Shown piece after piece: positions 8,666-17,588 of a stretch of DNA of 38,531 nucleotides. This DNA comes from Cyanocohniella sp. LLY (GTDB lineage: Bacteria; Cyanobacteriota; Cyanobacteriia; Cyanobacteriales; Nostocaceae): assembly GCA_022241785.1 (NCBI GenBank), contig JAKOMP010000064.1:1-38531 (forward strand), in the 5' to 3' direction. The translations under genes and the position numbers were made by a program. Under the pieces are notes generated by a model, which made no database searches, was not told the origin of the DNA, and saw nothing but the letters and a program-made list of their open reading frames with translations. The stretch's first letter is position 1. Every line of letters starts with the position of its first letter.

Positions 8666-8787
8666 TCAACGTCTGATGCTCCTTCGGGTTTCCAACAAAA
8701 ATTAACTATATTTACCTTTAAGCGATCGCTTGTATCTCTGGGTGTGATGTGGAGAACTACAGATGGCAAATCACCCTGACTACTCAT
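8647..8787 (-). CDS. 46-residue ORF resembling the tail of a HigB/RelE-type toxin
   Basis: This short ORF, with its ATG at 8787, overlaps the 5' end of the HigA-like frame by 19 nt. Its last 17 residues, FCWKPEGASDVEIVDYH, resemble the C-terminus of HigB/RelE toxins (typically a FxW...VEIVDYH ending). Its position directly before higA is the toxin slot. The first half does not look like HigB, and full toxins are about 90-100 residues, so it is best read as a deletion remnant or fusion. It may not be expressed. Confidence 0.4.
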   Translation of the reverse strand: MSSQGDLPSVVLHITPRDTSDRLKVNIVNFCWKPEGASDVEIVDYH

Positions 8788-8854
8788 ATCATAGGCTCAA
8801 GTATAAATCTATAGTTTTAGCTTGTGTATTGAGTAGGAGATATTACGAGCAAGT

Positions 8855-9625
8855 ATGAAAAGCCAAATTTTAGCTACAGGCGCATTTTTAACTATCATTA
8901 GCCTGGCAACAATTGCCCAAGCAGCCAATTTTACACACGTTCAAAAGTTATTATCAACCAAAGAATGTCAAAACTGTAACTTGAGTAATGCAGGTTTAGT
9001 TATGGCTGACTTATCTGGAGCCAATTTAAGTGGTGCTAATCTTGCAGGTGCTAACCTCAGCCGTGCAAATTTAAGCGGTGCTGATTTGCGGGGTGCAAAT
9101 TTAAGTGGTGCTGGTTTATTTGGTGCTAACCTCAGCGAAGCTAGACTGAATGGGGCGAACTTAGCGGGTGCAGATCTGAGAAGCACCTACTTAGCCAATA
9201 CAGAATTTCAGGATGCTTACCTTAACGGTGCTAACTTTCAAGGTGCAATTGGTATACCTATGCAAATTGCGACACCAGAAGAATTTTATGCCTTGGGTGT
9301 GGCCGAAGCACAAAAAGGCAATCAACAGCAAGCCATCAATTATTTTAATCAAGCGATCGCATCTCAACCAGAATACCCAGGTGCTTATTTAGCCCGTGGT
9401 GTTGCCCGCTACCAAATGTTAGATCGACAAAGTGCATTCCAAGATGCTCAAATTGCCGAAAAAATGTTTCGATCCCAAAACAATGAGGTAGGAATCCAAA
9501 CAGCACAAGCTTTTATCACAGAATTGCAAACACCATACTCTGATAAAGTAAGTACTGGTAAACCCAGATTTTTTGACTTTTTAGGTAGCCTTGGCTCGGT
9601 TTTACTTCAGTTTTTACCGTTTTAA
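8855..9625 (+). CDS. Secreted pentapeptide-repeat protein with TPR domain
   Basis: A Sec signal peptide ends at about residue 23 (TIAQA-AN). A CxxC pair (CQNC) is at about 38-41, followed by about 14 A(N/D)LxG pentapeptide repeats (about residues 45-125), which fold as a right-handed quadrilateral beta-helix. A TPR-like helical pair follows (ALGVAEAQKGNQQQAINYF and GAYLARGVARYQM, about 145-205), then a hydrophobic C-terminal tail (LGSLGSVLLQFLPF) that may anchor it to a membrane. It is likely a periplasmic or thylakoid-lumen scaffold; no catalytic residues are seen. The start is an ATG at 8855, with GGAGA rather far upstream. Confidence 0.85.
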   Translation: MKSQILATGAFLTIISLATIAQAANFTHVQKLLSTKECQNCNLSNAGLVMADLSGANLSGANLAGANLSRANLSGADLRGANLSGAGLFGANLSEARLNGANLAGADLRSTYLANTEFQDAYLNGANFQGAIGIPMQIATPEEFYALGVAEAQKGNQQQAINYFNQAIASQPEYPGAYLARGVARYQMLDRQSAFQDAQIAEKMFRSQNNEVGIQTAQAFITELQTPYSDKVSTGKPRFFDFLGSLGSVLLQFLPF

Positions 9626-9639
9626 ATGGGGGAACCCTT

Positions 9640-9760
9640 TTCTGCAAAACGCTACGCGGTAAGCGCAGCTATGCCCATCAGGGCTTTACGGGGAAGTCAA
9701 AAGGAGCCAGTGCGATGGGCGGGTTCTCCGACTTGTAGCAACTGGCGTTCAAAAACGTTG
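9640..9760 (+). repeat. Dispersed Nostocales-type repeat element
   Basis: The DNA between the pentapeptide gene and tenA is GC-richer than its surroundings and full of small palindromes (CGCTACGCGG, GCGCAGC). A 25-nt part (about 9661-9687) recurs in inverted orientation at about 35763-35787 with one mismatch. It reads open in the tenA frame for 49 codons but that peptide is Arg/Ser/Pro-rich and unlike TenA. I treat it as a non-coding dispersed repeat that happens to lack stops. Confidence 0.5.
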
Positions 9761-9772
9761 AATTTTGAATTA

Positions 9773-10396
9773 ATGACTTTATCTCATGAATTGTGGACAG
9801 CGAATCAAGACATTGCCAAGACTTGTTTAGAGCATCCTTTTGTGCAAGGTATCGGTAATGGTAGTCTGGAACCAGAGAAGTTTGCTTACTATGTAGGGCA
9901 AGATGCTTTTTTCTTAAAAGCTTTTGCCCGTGCATATAGTATCGCCGCAGCGAAAGCACCCGATTGGCAAGGATTTATGACTTTTCATGCCTTGGCTGAT
10001 GGGGTTTTGGCAGAATTGCGGTTACATGAAGGCTACGCTACTCAGTGGGGGGTAGATTTGCGTGCTGTGGAACCTGGAACGGCTACCCGACGCTATACTG
10101 ATTTTTTATTGGCTACCGCTTGGAGTGGGGATGTAGGAGTAACGGCTGCGGCTATGTCTCCTTGTATGCGTCTTTATGCTTTTTTGGGACAAAAGTTAGC
10201 TAGTAATGGTATTCTTAATCATCAGTATGCTGATTGGATTCGCACCTACAGTAGTGCAGATTTTCAACCCCTGACACAACAATTAGCAGATTTGGTGGAT
10301 AAATATGCTACTTCTAGTTCTATAATTCACTCAACTTACCGTTATGCCATGTTTTGTGAGTTAGATTTTTTTCAAAATGCTTTTGATAATTCGTAA
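9773..10396 (+). CDS. tenA: TenA/thiaminase II family protein
   Basis: From the ATG at 9773 the 207-residue protein matches the all-helical TenA fold. It starts SHELWTANQDIAKTCLEHPF and carries YYVGQDAFFLKAFARAY, with the conserved tyrosine and aspartate region, and HALADGVLAELRLHEGYA. TenA enzymes hydrolyse the aminomethyl-pyrimidine of degraded thiamin for salvage, although some family members have other roles. A cysteine at CELDFFQNAF near the end and one at SPCMRLYAF are present; the catalytic cysteine of the TenA_C type sits in the latter region. The open frame extends upstream to 9626, but those 49 codons fall in a repeat element and are not TenA-like. No TPP riboswitch is seen. Confidence 0.82.
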   Translation: MTLSHELWTANQDIAKTCLEHPFVQGIGNGSLEPEKFAYYVGQDAFFLKAFARAYSIAAAKAPDWQGFMTFHALADGVLAELRLHEGYATQWGVDLRAVEPGTATRRYTDFLLATAWSGDVGVTAAAMSPCMRLYAFLGQKLASNGILNHQYADWIRTYSSADFQPLTQQLADLVDKYATSSSIIHSTYRYAMFCELDFFQNAFDNS

Positions 10397-10432
10397 GTAC
10401 TAAACCCGAATTTTTCACCAGAGCCGCACCTG

Positions 10433-10454
10433 AATACTTTTGCTTGCAAGTATT
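10433..10454. terminator. Hairpin after tenA
   Basis: AATACTT (10433-10439) and AAGTATT (10448-10454) form a perfect 7-bp stem with an 8-nt loop that contains a smaller palindrome. It is 37 nt after the tenA stop. No T-run follows, so it is only a possible transcription stop. Confidence 0.3.
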
Positions 10455-10525
10455 AACTCAAACGCTTAAGAAGTATCTCTGGAATATTGGCAAAATTTGC
10501 GTTCTCAGTATGACGAGGAATAAAC

Positions 10526-11149
10526 ATGACTCAAGTACTACCACAACAAAAACTATTAACCATTCAAGAATTTTTGCAGCAAAAGCCAGAAGGAAATCGC
10601 TATGAACTTCATCATGGGATAATTATCGAGATGGCCCAGCCTTCAGGCAAGCATGAAAACGTCACAGGTTTTTTAAGCGTTCAGATAGGGGTTGAATTTA
10701 CCCGACTAAACCATCCTTACAACATCCCCAAAACCGGATTAGTAGCGTTTTCAGATGAAGAAACCGACTTTGCTTACTGTCCAGATGTCCTAGTTCTTGA
10801 TCGCACAAACTTAAAAAATGAAGAGCTATGGGAAAAATATTCTACTGTACAGCAGCCAGAATCAATTCCTTTAGTGATAGAGGTAGTAAGTACCAACTGG
10901 CGTGATGACTACTACAAAAAATATGCTGACTACGAAAAAAAAGGCATTCTTGAATATTGGATTGTGGATTATGCAGGTTTGGGAGGTCGTGATTTTATCG
11001 GAAATCCCAAACAACCCGCTATTTTTGTCTGTAAGTTAGTTGATGGCGAATACGTCAAAACTCTATTTAGAGGAAACGAGCGCATAGTTTCTCCTTGTTT
11101 CCCAGAACTGAAACTTACCGCACAGCAGATTTTTGATTCGGCTCTGTAG
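10526..11149 (+). CDS. Uma2 (DUF820) family putative endonuclease
   Basis: A 207-residue soluble protein of the Uma2 family, a PD-(D/E)xK nuclease-like fold greatly expanded in cyanobacteria. Visible landmarks are the N-terminal TIQEFLQQKPEGNRYELHHG, the core YCPDVLVLD, and LVIEVVSTNW followed by YEKKGILEYWIVD, where the acidic residues and lysine of the nuclease core lie. The family has no well established biological role; defence or mobile-element functions are suspected. The start is an ATG at 10526 after GAGGAATAAAC. Its neighbours are unrelated. Confidence 0.85.
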   Translation: MTQVLPQQKLLTIQEFLQQKPEGNRYELHHGIIIEMAQPSGKHENVTGFLSVQIGVEFTRLNHPYNIPKTGLVAFSDEETDFAYCPDVLVLDRTNLKNEELWEKYSTVQQPESIPLVIEVVSTNWRDDYYKKYADYEKKGILEYWIVDYAGLGGRDFIGNPKQPAIFVCKLVDGEYVKTLFRGNERIVSPCFPELKLTAQQIFDSAL

Positions 11150-11265
11150 CTTTCCCATCATTCAAAATAATTGATACGTCCTTCTATTCCCTGTTGCCTC
11201 TCATCCGTGAGAAAATCAGATAATACAATCGCCATACAAGCGATGATGGCACGGAAGGAAAAAAG

Positions 11266-12957
11266 ATGTCGGAGAATTTGAGAAGCCAAATTGTCACGCA
11301 AGGGGTGCAGCGATCGCCTAATCGAGCTATGCTGCGTGCAGTTGGTTTTCAGGATGAAGATTTTAATAAGGCCATTGTGGGCATTGCTAATGGTTACAGT
11401 ACGATTACTCCCTGCAATATGGGGATTAATAAACTGGCCCAAAGGGCGGAAAGTGGCGTAAAAAGCTCTGGAGCAATGCCGCAAATGTTCGGTACCATTA
11501 CCATTAGTGATGGCATTTCTATGGGAACTGAAGGGATGAAATATTCCCTGGTATCACGGGAAGTGATTGCTGATTCCATTGAAACCGCCTGTACTGGGCA
11601 AAGTATGGATGGCGTGTTGGCCATTGGTGGCTGTGATAAAAATATGCCTGGGGCGATGCTGGCCATGGCTCGCATGAATATTCCGGCTATTTTTGTTTAC
11701 GGTGGCACAATTAAACCCGGTCACTACAAAGGTAAAGATTTAACTGTTGTTAGTTCCTTTGAAGCAGTAGGTGAATACAGCGCCGGCAAAATTAATGATG
11801 ATGAACTCTTAGCAGTGGAACGCCAAGCTTGTCCTGGTGCTGGTTCCTGCGGTGGTATGTACACAGCAAATACCATGTCTTCCGCATTTGAAGCGATGGG
11901 GATGAGTTTACCTTATTCTTCCACAATGGCAGCAGAGGATGAAGAAAAAGCTGATAGTACAGAAAAATCGGCGTTTTTCTTAGTGGAAGCCATTCGCAAG
12001 CAAATTTTACCGCGCCAAATTATCACTCGTAAATCTATAGAAAATGCCATTTCGGTGATTATGGCTGTGGGTGGTTCCACAAATGCAGTATTACATTTTT
12101 TAGCGATCGCTCGCGCTGCTGGTGTTGAACTCACCATAGACGACTTTGAAACTATTCGTGGCCGTGTCCCTGTTTTATGCGATTTAAAGCCCAGTGGGAG
12201 ATATGTTGCTACAGATTTACATCAAGCTGGTGGGATTCCCCAAGTCATGAAGATGCTATTAGAGCATGATTTACTACATGGTGACTGTCTGACTATTACC
12301 GGAAAAACAGTCGCAGAAACTTTAGCAGATATACCAGCAGAACCACGCACCGACCAAGATGTCATCCGTCCTTGGGATAAACCAATGTATGCTCAAGGAC
12401 ACTTGGCTATCCTCAAAGGTAATCTCGCCACAGAAGGAGCTGTAGCAAAAATTACCGGAATCAAAAAAGCCGTGATTACTGGCCCAGCACGGGTATTTGA
12501 ATCTGAGGAATCTTGTTTAGATGCGATTTTGGCAGGCAAAATTAAAGCAGGTGATATTCTCGTCATTCGTTATGAAGGCCCCAAAGGTGGCCCGGGAATG
12601 CGCGAAATGTTGGCTCCCACCTCAGCAATTATTGGGGCTGGGTTAGGTGATGCTGTGGGTTTAATTACCGATGGGCGTTTTTCTGGCGGTACTTACGGCA
12701 TGGTGGTTGGCCATGTAGCCCCAGAGGCAGCTGTTGGCGGTGCGATCGCTCTGGTGGAAGAAGGTGATACTATCACCATTGATGCCCCGGCTCGTTTATT
12801 ACAGCTGAATGTCTCCGATGAAGAATTAGCCAGTCGTCGTGCCAATTGGCAACCCCCACCACCCCGTTACACTAAAGGCGTACTAGCAAAATATGCCAAG
12901 TTAGTATCTTCTAGTAGTGTTGGTGCAGTGACTGATTTAGATTTGTTTGGGAATTAA
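11266..12957 (+). CDS. ilvD: Dihydroxy-acid dehydratase
   Basis: IlvD dehydrates 2,3-dihydroxy acids to 2-keto acids, the third common step of isoleucine, valine and leucine synthesis in the cytosol. The three cysteine motifs that hold the iron-sulfur cluster are visible: TPCN (C50), GGCDKNMPG (C122) and CPGAGSCGG (C195). The C-terminal domain has the characteristic [11 protein letters not shown] and [10 protein letters not shown] motifs. The 563-residue length is normal. The ATG at 11266 has a good GGAAGG upstream. It is monocistronic and convergent with the large kinase gene; the GC-rich inverted repeat at 12980-13017 separates them. Confidence 0.97.
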   Translation: MSENLRSQIVTQGVQRSPNRAMLRAVGFQDEDFNKAIVGIANGYSTITPCNMGINKLAQRAESGVKSSGAMPQMFGTITISDGISMGTEGMKYSLVSREVIADSIETACTGQSMDGVLAIGGCDKNMPGAMLAMARMNIPAIFVYGGTIKPGHYKGKDLTVVSSFEAVGEYSAGKINDDELLAVERQACPGAGSCGGMYTANTMSSAFEAMGMSLPYSSTMAAEDEEKADSTEKSAFFLVEAIRKQILPRQIITRKSIENAISVIMAVGGSTNAVLHFLAIARAAGVELTIDDFETIRGRVPVLCDLKPSGRYVATDLHQAGGIPQVMKMLLEHDLLHGDCLTITGKTVAETLADIPAEPRTDQDVIRPWDKPMYAQGHLAILKGNLATEGAVAKITGIKKAVITGPARVFESEESCLDAILAGKIKAGDILVIRYEGPKGGPGMREMLAPTSAIIGAGLGDAVGLITDGRFSGGTYGMVVGHVAPEAAVGGAIALVEEGDTITIDAPARLLQLNVSDEELASRRANWQPPPPRYTKGVLAKYAKLVSSSSVGAVTDLDLFGN

Positions 12958-12979
12958 GATTTACCCAAATCCTTCAATG

Positions 12980-13017
12980 GGAAGGGCTTGCTCCCCCTGC
13001 TCCCTGCCCCCTTCCCC
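12980..13017. repeat. C-rich repeat tract with GGGAAGGG/CCCTTCCC stem
   Basis: Between the convergent ends of ilvD and the kinase gene, GGGAAGGG (12980-12987) can pair with CCCTTCCC (13010-13017) around a CCCTGCTCCCTGCCCC tract. Short CTCCCTGC-type tandem repeats like this are common in Nostocales intergenic DNA. It may act as a bidirectional transcription stop. Confidence 0.4.
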
Positions 13018-13030
13018 CCTGCTTCTTCGG

Positions 13031-16000
13031 TCACGAGTGTGAAGCTGGCATCAAATTCACAATAGCCTCAATTAAATTTTCTGGCTCAACTGGCTTAGAA
13101 ATACGCCTTTGAAAACCTACTTTCAAGGCCCGTTTTTCATCTATTTCTCCAGCATAAGCCGTTAAGGCAATGGCAGGAATATTTCCGCCCTGTTCTGGTG
13201 GTAAGGCTCTAATTTGCTGCATCAGCATATAACCATCCATTTCCGGCATCCCAATATCACTAAGTAGGACATCAGGTTGAAATTGAGTTAAGACTTTCAA
13301 TGCTTCTAGAGCCGAAGCGGCTGTCATAACTCTTACTCCTGCTTGTTCCAATAAAAAAGCTACAAAGTCGCGTGTATCGGTATCATCATCTACCACTAAA
13401 ACTTGGATACCATACAAATTCAGGGATGGTGCCGACAATTGAGAATCGTGATTTACAGTCGGCTCAGTAGCCATTAGGGGGAGCTTAAATGAGAATGTGG
13501 CTCCCATTCCTTCACCCTGGCTTTCTACCTGAATAGTGCCGCCGTGCAGCTCAACTAAATGACGCACAATCGCTAACCCCAAACCCAGTCCACCAAACTG
13601 ACGAGTAGTGGCGCTATCTGCTTGCCGAAAATAATCAAATACATAAGGTAAAAAATTAGCCGCAATACCCTTACCGTTATCACTAACAGCAATTTGAGCT
13701 TGATTGTCAACTTGTGATAATAGCACCTCAACTTGACCACCTGGGGGTGTAAATTTAATGGCGTTGGAGAGCAAGTTCCAGATTATTTGTTGCAAGCGGG
13801 TTGAGTCACCCGCAACTAAGGCCATTTCCGCATCGAGGTTTACTTGTATCTGAATAGATTTAGCTTCAGCTGCGAGTCGCACAGTTTCCAGCGCCGCTTT
13901 GATAATTGATGCTAGATTAATTGGGCTACTGGTGAGACTGAGCTTACCTTGCAAAATTCGAGAAACATCTAGAAGGTCTTCAATTAATTCAGCTTGCAAC
14001 TGGGCATTACGCGCAATGGTTGTTAGAGCTTTTTTTGTCTGGGCTGCATCTAGCTTGCCTGTTTGTAACAGCTTTGACCAACCCAAAATAGGATTAAGAG
14101 GCGATCTCAATTCATGGGACAGTACAGCTAGAAATTCATCTTTAATTCGGTTTGCAGCTTGGGCTTCTGCGCGTGATGCTTCGGCCGCCGAGCGTGCTTG
14201 CTGTTCGGCTTCATATAAACGAGCATTTTCTAAGGCTACCGAGGCCATTTGCGCTAATTGCACTAGAATTGCTTCATCCGCTTCGCTAAATTCACCTTCA
14301 TATTTATCGGAAAGCTGAACCAGTCCTATATTTTGTCCATCTCGCCCGACAAGAGGAGCAACCAGCCAACCACGCATGGGCGGATGATTTTTTGCCTCCT
14401 TGCCAAAGTGTCGCCAATTTGGATGTGCTTCTAATTCAGTTTGAGTCATCCGCATCGGTTGATTCAAATGACACACACAAGCATAAATACCAGACCCATC
14501 AGGAGTTTGATCGTAATCTCGCCAAGCTGCATATTTATCTGATAAGTAAATGGCGGTAATGGCCTGGGCCCAATTCTGGCTAATGGTCATACTCGTAACA
14601 GATTGGTGAGAACCAATAATTAATGCTGCCTGCTTCGTAATTACTTGTAATACTTGTTCAACCGAAAGTCCAGAATTAATTGCTAATGCGGCTCTAGTCA
14701 ATCCCTGTAATTGGGTAACATAGTGGAGTTCTCGAGTCAGCAGGTTTTCACGTTCGAGTTCGGCTTGTTTGCGTTCGGTGATGTCAGCCGCAAAAACTGT
14801 TAATCCATCCGGCGAAGGATAAACCCGGTGTTCATACCAACGATTCCAGGTGGTGTAAAGATACTCAAACTGGATTGGCTGTTGTTCACGAACAGCTTGC
14901 TGAAATTTAACGTAAAGATCTGTGCCAACGGTATCTGCAAATATATCCCAAATACTATTATTTAGTATCTGTTCCCGTTCCATGGCAATTAGCTTGCACA
15001 GGCGATCGTTGGCATAGGTATAACGCCAGTCGCGGTCGAGGACATAAAACCCATCATTAATGCTCGACAAGATAGTTTCAACCTTCTGCTTTGCTGTTTC
15101 GGCTTCTAGTCGCAACGTCTGCTCTTGCTGCATAGTAGCTTGCCGCAGTTGTGCCAGTTTTAAAGTTGCCTCGACTCGCGCTAACAATTCACGGGCAGAA
15201 AAGGGCTTGATCAAATAATCATCGGCTCCGGCTTCTAATCCCTCAACTTTTGCTTCTTCTCCGGCTCTGGCAGAAAGCAAAATGATGGGAATTTCGCGGG
15301 TGCGATTGTGACCTCGTAACGCACTCAGTAGACCAAAGCCATCTAGACAGGGCATCATCACATCCGTCAGCACCAAATCTGGCAGATGATGATTTATACT
15401 GTTTAGTGCCGCCATGCCATCAGTAGCAGTCTCTACCACATAATCCTTACTCAGTAATCGCTTCACATACTCCCGCATATCTGCGTTATCCTCCACCAAG
15501 AGGATGCGGGTTGGGGAAATGGGGGATGTTGAAGAAGTTAGGGGGGAATAAGATTCATTGTTCAACAAATCTAAACTTCCTTTGCTCTCTGCCGACGGTA
15601 GCCAGCGTGTGGCTTCTTCGATATAAGGAGCCGCACCTAATGCGGTGGAAACTGAAGTTCGCGTTGCTTGAATTCGCTCCGGGGGTAAATGTGCAGTTCC
15701 CATAGGAATGGTGATGTTAAAGGTCGTGCCTCCGCCTTCAATACTTTCAACTTGCACTTGACCACCATGTAGTCGCACCAACTCCTGCACTAATGCCAGT
15801 CCGATTCCCGAACCTTCTTGGGTTCTTCCCTGGGCGCCCTCGACTCGATGAAATCGCTCAAATAATTGGGGTAATTCTGCTGGAGAAATTCCAATACCTG
15901 TATCACTGACTGTTAATTTTACTTGTTGCTGTACCTGCCGCAAAATGACTGTGATTGCTCCAGAAAAGGTGAACTTAAAGGCATTGGAGAGCAAATTAAG

Positions 16001-17398
16001 GACAATCTTTTCCCACATCTGGCGATCAACATAGACAGGTTCGCTGGGTAATTCACAAGTGACAATAAACTGTAAGCCTGCCTGCTCAATGGCCGAGCGA
16101 AATATACTGGCTAATTCCGCGGTGAAGGTAGCCAAATCTGTGGGTTCATAAACCGCTTGCACCCGTCCTGCTTCTATGCGAGAAAAATCTAGGAGTGTAT
16201 TTACTAGCTTCAACAACCGTAAACCATTGCGGTGCATCAAGGTCAGATCTTGACGTTGCCCTGGTGACAGGTCAGCTGCTGCTAATATATCTTCTAACGG
16301 ACTCAACATGAGAGTTAAGGGAGTCCGAAATTCGTGGGAAACATTACTAAAAAAGGTGGTTTTAGCACGATCTAATTCGGCTAAGGCTTCGGCGCGTTTG
16401 CGTTCTTCTTCATAGGCTTGAGCATTGCCAATGCTAGCCGCAAGTTGTGCCGAAACCAAATTCAGGAATCCTTGGTAGTTATCGTCAAACAGCCGAAATG
16501 GGTTTAAAGCCGCCACTAATACACCTGCTTTACCCGTCAGTCCTGATGGGGCGATGGCCACCACAGCTGCTTGATGGGGTGAGCGATTCCAGGCTCCTGT
16601 AGGCAAGTCACCAAATTGGCATCCTAAATCAGCAATTAAATCAGGTTCATGGGTTTTCAATACCTTGGCAAACTGCCACAGCGAATTATCATCAAGGGCA
16701 ACAGTTTGAGGCACAGATGGGTGTCCTGGCTCAATTCCACAGGTTCCTGCTAAAGTTACGCACTGTCGCTCAGGATCAAACAAATAAATCATGGCAAACG
16801 GCAGGTCGTAAGGATTGGTTGCCAGACACTTGGTGCTTAAGGTGCAAGCTTCATCAAATGTGCGGGCATCTGCTGTTTTAGCTGCCAGTTCCTTTAATAG
16901 TGCCAACTGTCGTTCCCCAATGATGCGGGGGGTATCGTCGGTATTAGCACAGATAATGCCGCCAGTGCTGCCATCATCATTGGGTACAGGGCTATAAGAA
17001 AATGTATAGTAAGTTTCTTCTGGGTAGCCATTACGCTCCATAATTAGCAGCAAGGCTTCATCGTAAGTACCCTGCTTTTGGTATAATGCTCTTTCGGCCC
17101 GGGGGCCCACTTGATCCCAAATTTCTTGCCAGACAATAGTGGCACTTTGACCGAGTGCTTGTGGATGTTTGCCCCCAAGAATAGCTCTATAGGCATCGTT
17201 GTAGAGGTTAATCATGTTGTCACCCCACCAAACAAACATGGCTTGGCGAGAAGTTAACATAATTCGTACCGATGTTTTCAAGCTCTGTGACCAGGTTTCC
17301 ACTGCACCGAGCGGCGTTTGCGACCAGTCATACATTCGCATGAGTGCCGCCATCTGACTATCGCCGATAAAAAGATTTTCCGAAATATTAGAGTTCAT
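13031..17398 (-). CDS. Double-kinase hybrid sensor histidine kinase
   Basis: This 1455-residue cytosolic protein has no membrane helix. In order it shows a PAS-like N-terminal domain (WSQTPLGAVETW type), GAF, HisKA with NVSHEFRTPLT, HATPase_c with GSGIGLALV, a receiver (VEDNADMREY...LTDVMMP), PAS with ADITERKQ, a second GAF, a second HisKA (VLSHELRSPLNPIL), a second HATPase_c (GLGLGLAIV), and a C-terminal receiver (VVDDDTDTRDF...LSDIGMPEMDG). Both phosphoacceptor histidines and both receiver aspartates are present, so an internal phosphorelay is likely. The signal sensed is unknown. The frame opens at a TTG (17437), but the ATG at 17398 begins the recognisable domain. No dedicated regulator gene lies next to it. 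Confidence 0.92.
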   Translation of the reverse strand: MNSNISENLFIGDSQMAALMRMYDWSQTPLGAVETWSQSLKTSVRIMLTSRQAMFVWWGDNMINLYNDAYRAILGGKHPQALGQSATIVWQEIWDQVGPRAERALYQKQGTYDEALLLIMERNGYPEETYYTFSYSPVPNDDGSTGGIICANTDDTPRIIGERQLALLKELAAKTADARTFDEACTLSTKCLATNPYDLPFAMIYLFDPERQCVTLAGTCGIEPGHPSVPQTVALDDNSLWQFAKVLKTHEPDLIADLGCQFGDLPTGAWNRSPHQAAVVAIAPSGLTGKAGVLVAALNPFRLFDDNYQGFLNLVSAQLAASIGNAQAYEEERKRAEALAELDRAKTTFFSNVSHEFRTPLTLMLSPLEDILAAADLSPGQRQDLTLMHRNGLRLLKLVNTLLDFSRIEAGRVQAVYEPTDLATFTAELASIFRSAIEQAGLQFIVTCELPSEPVYVDRQMWEKIVLNLLSNAFKFTFSGAITVILRQVQQQVKLTVSDTGIGISPAELPQLFERFHRVEGAQGRTQEGSGIGLALVQELVRLHGGQVQVESIEGGGTTFNITIPMGTAHLPPERIQATRTSVSTALGAAPYIEEATRWLPSAESKGSLDLLNNESYSPLTSSTSPISPTRILLVEDNADMREYVKRLLSKDYVVETATDGMAALNSINHHLPDLVLTDVMMPCLDGFGLLSALRGHNRTREIPIILLSARAGEEAKVEGLEAGADDYLIKPFSARELLARVEATLKLAQLRQATMQQEQTLRLEAETAKQKVETILSSINDGFYVLDRDWRYTYANDRLCKLIAMEREQILNNSIWDIFADTVGTDLYVKFQQAVREQQPIQFEYLYTTWNRWYEHRVYPSPDGLTVFAADITERKQAELERENLLTRELHYVTQLQGLTRAALAINSGLSVEQVLQVITKQAALIIGSHQSVTSMTISQNWAQAITAIYLSDKYAAWRDYDQTPDGSGIYACVCHLNQPMRMTQTELEAHPNWRHFGKEAKNHPPMRGWLVAPLVGRDGQNIGLVQLSDKYEGEFSEADEAILVQLAQMASVALENARLYEAEQQARSAAEASRAEAQAANRIKDEFLAVLSHELRSPLNPILGWSKLLQTGKLDAAQTKKALTTIARNAQLQAELIEDLLDVSRILQGKLSLTSSPINLASIIKAALETVRLAAEAKSIQIQVNLDAEMALVAGDSTRLQQIIWNLLSNAIKFTPPGGQVEVLLSQVDNQAQIAVSDNGKGIAANFLPYVFDYFRQADSATTRQFGGLGLGLAIVRHLVELHGGTIQVESQGEGMGATFSFKLPLMATEPTVNHDSQLSAPSLNLYGIQVLVVDDDTDTRDFVAFLLEQAGVRVMTAASALEALKVLTQFQPDVLLSDIGMPEMDGYMLMQQIRALPPEQGGNIPAIALTAYAGEIDEKRALKVGFQRRISKPVEPENLIEAIVNLMPASHS

Positions 17399-17588
17399 TT
17401 CATAGGTCACAATTATAGCCCCCGAATCAAGGTGCAACGTATCGGTTGATACAGGGCTATCATTTTGTTAGTTGTAGCTATGACAATGAAGCCGATATGA
17501 GGATGTAACGCCACATGGTATGCACCACATTGATATTCTGTTATTAATAGGGGAAAATTTATCTATCTGGGGAAGGAATTTTCACCAA

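Noticed and set aside
8968-9186. Antisense ORF inside the pentapeptide-repeat gene
   Set aside because: It is the complement of A(N/D)LxG repeats, giving an artificial APLKFAP repeat.
9626-9772. 49-codon N-terminal extension of TenA
   Set aside because: The peptide lies in a dispersed repeat, is not TenA-like, and the ATG at 9773 starts the recognised domain.
13899-14318. 139-residue plus-strand ORF inside the kinase gene
   Set aside because: It is antisense to the second HisKA and GAF region, which is conserved on the other strand; it has no independent features.
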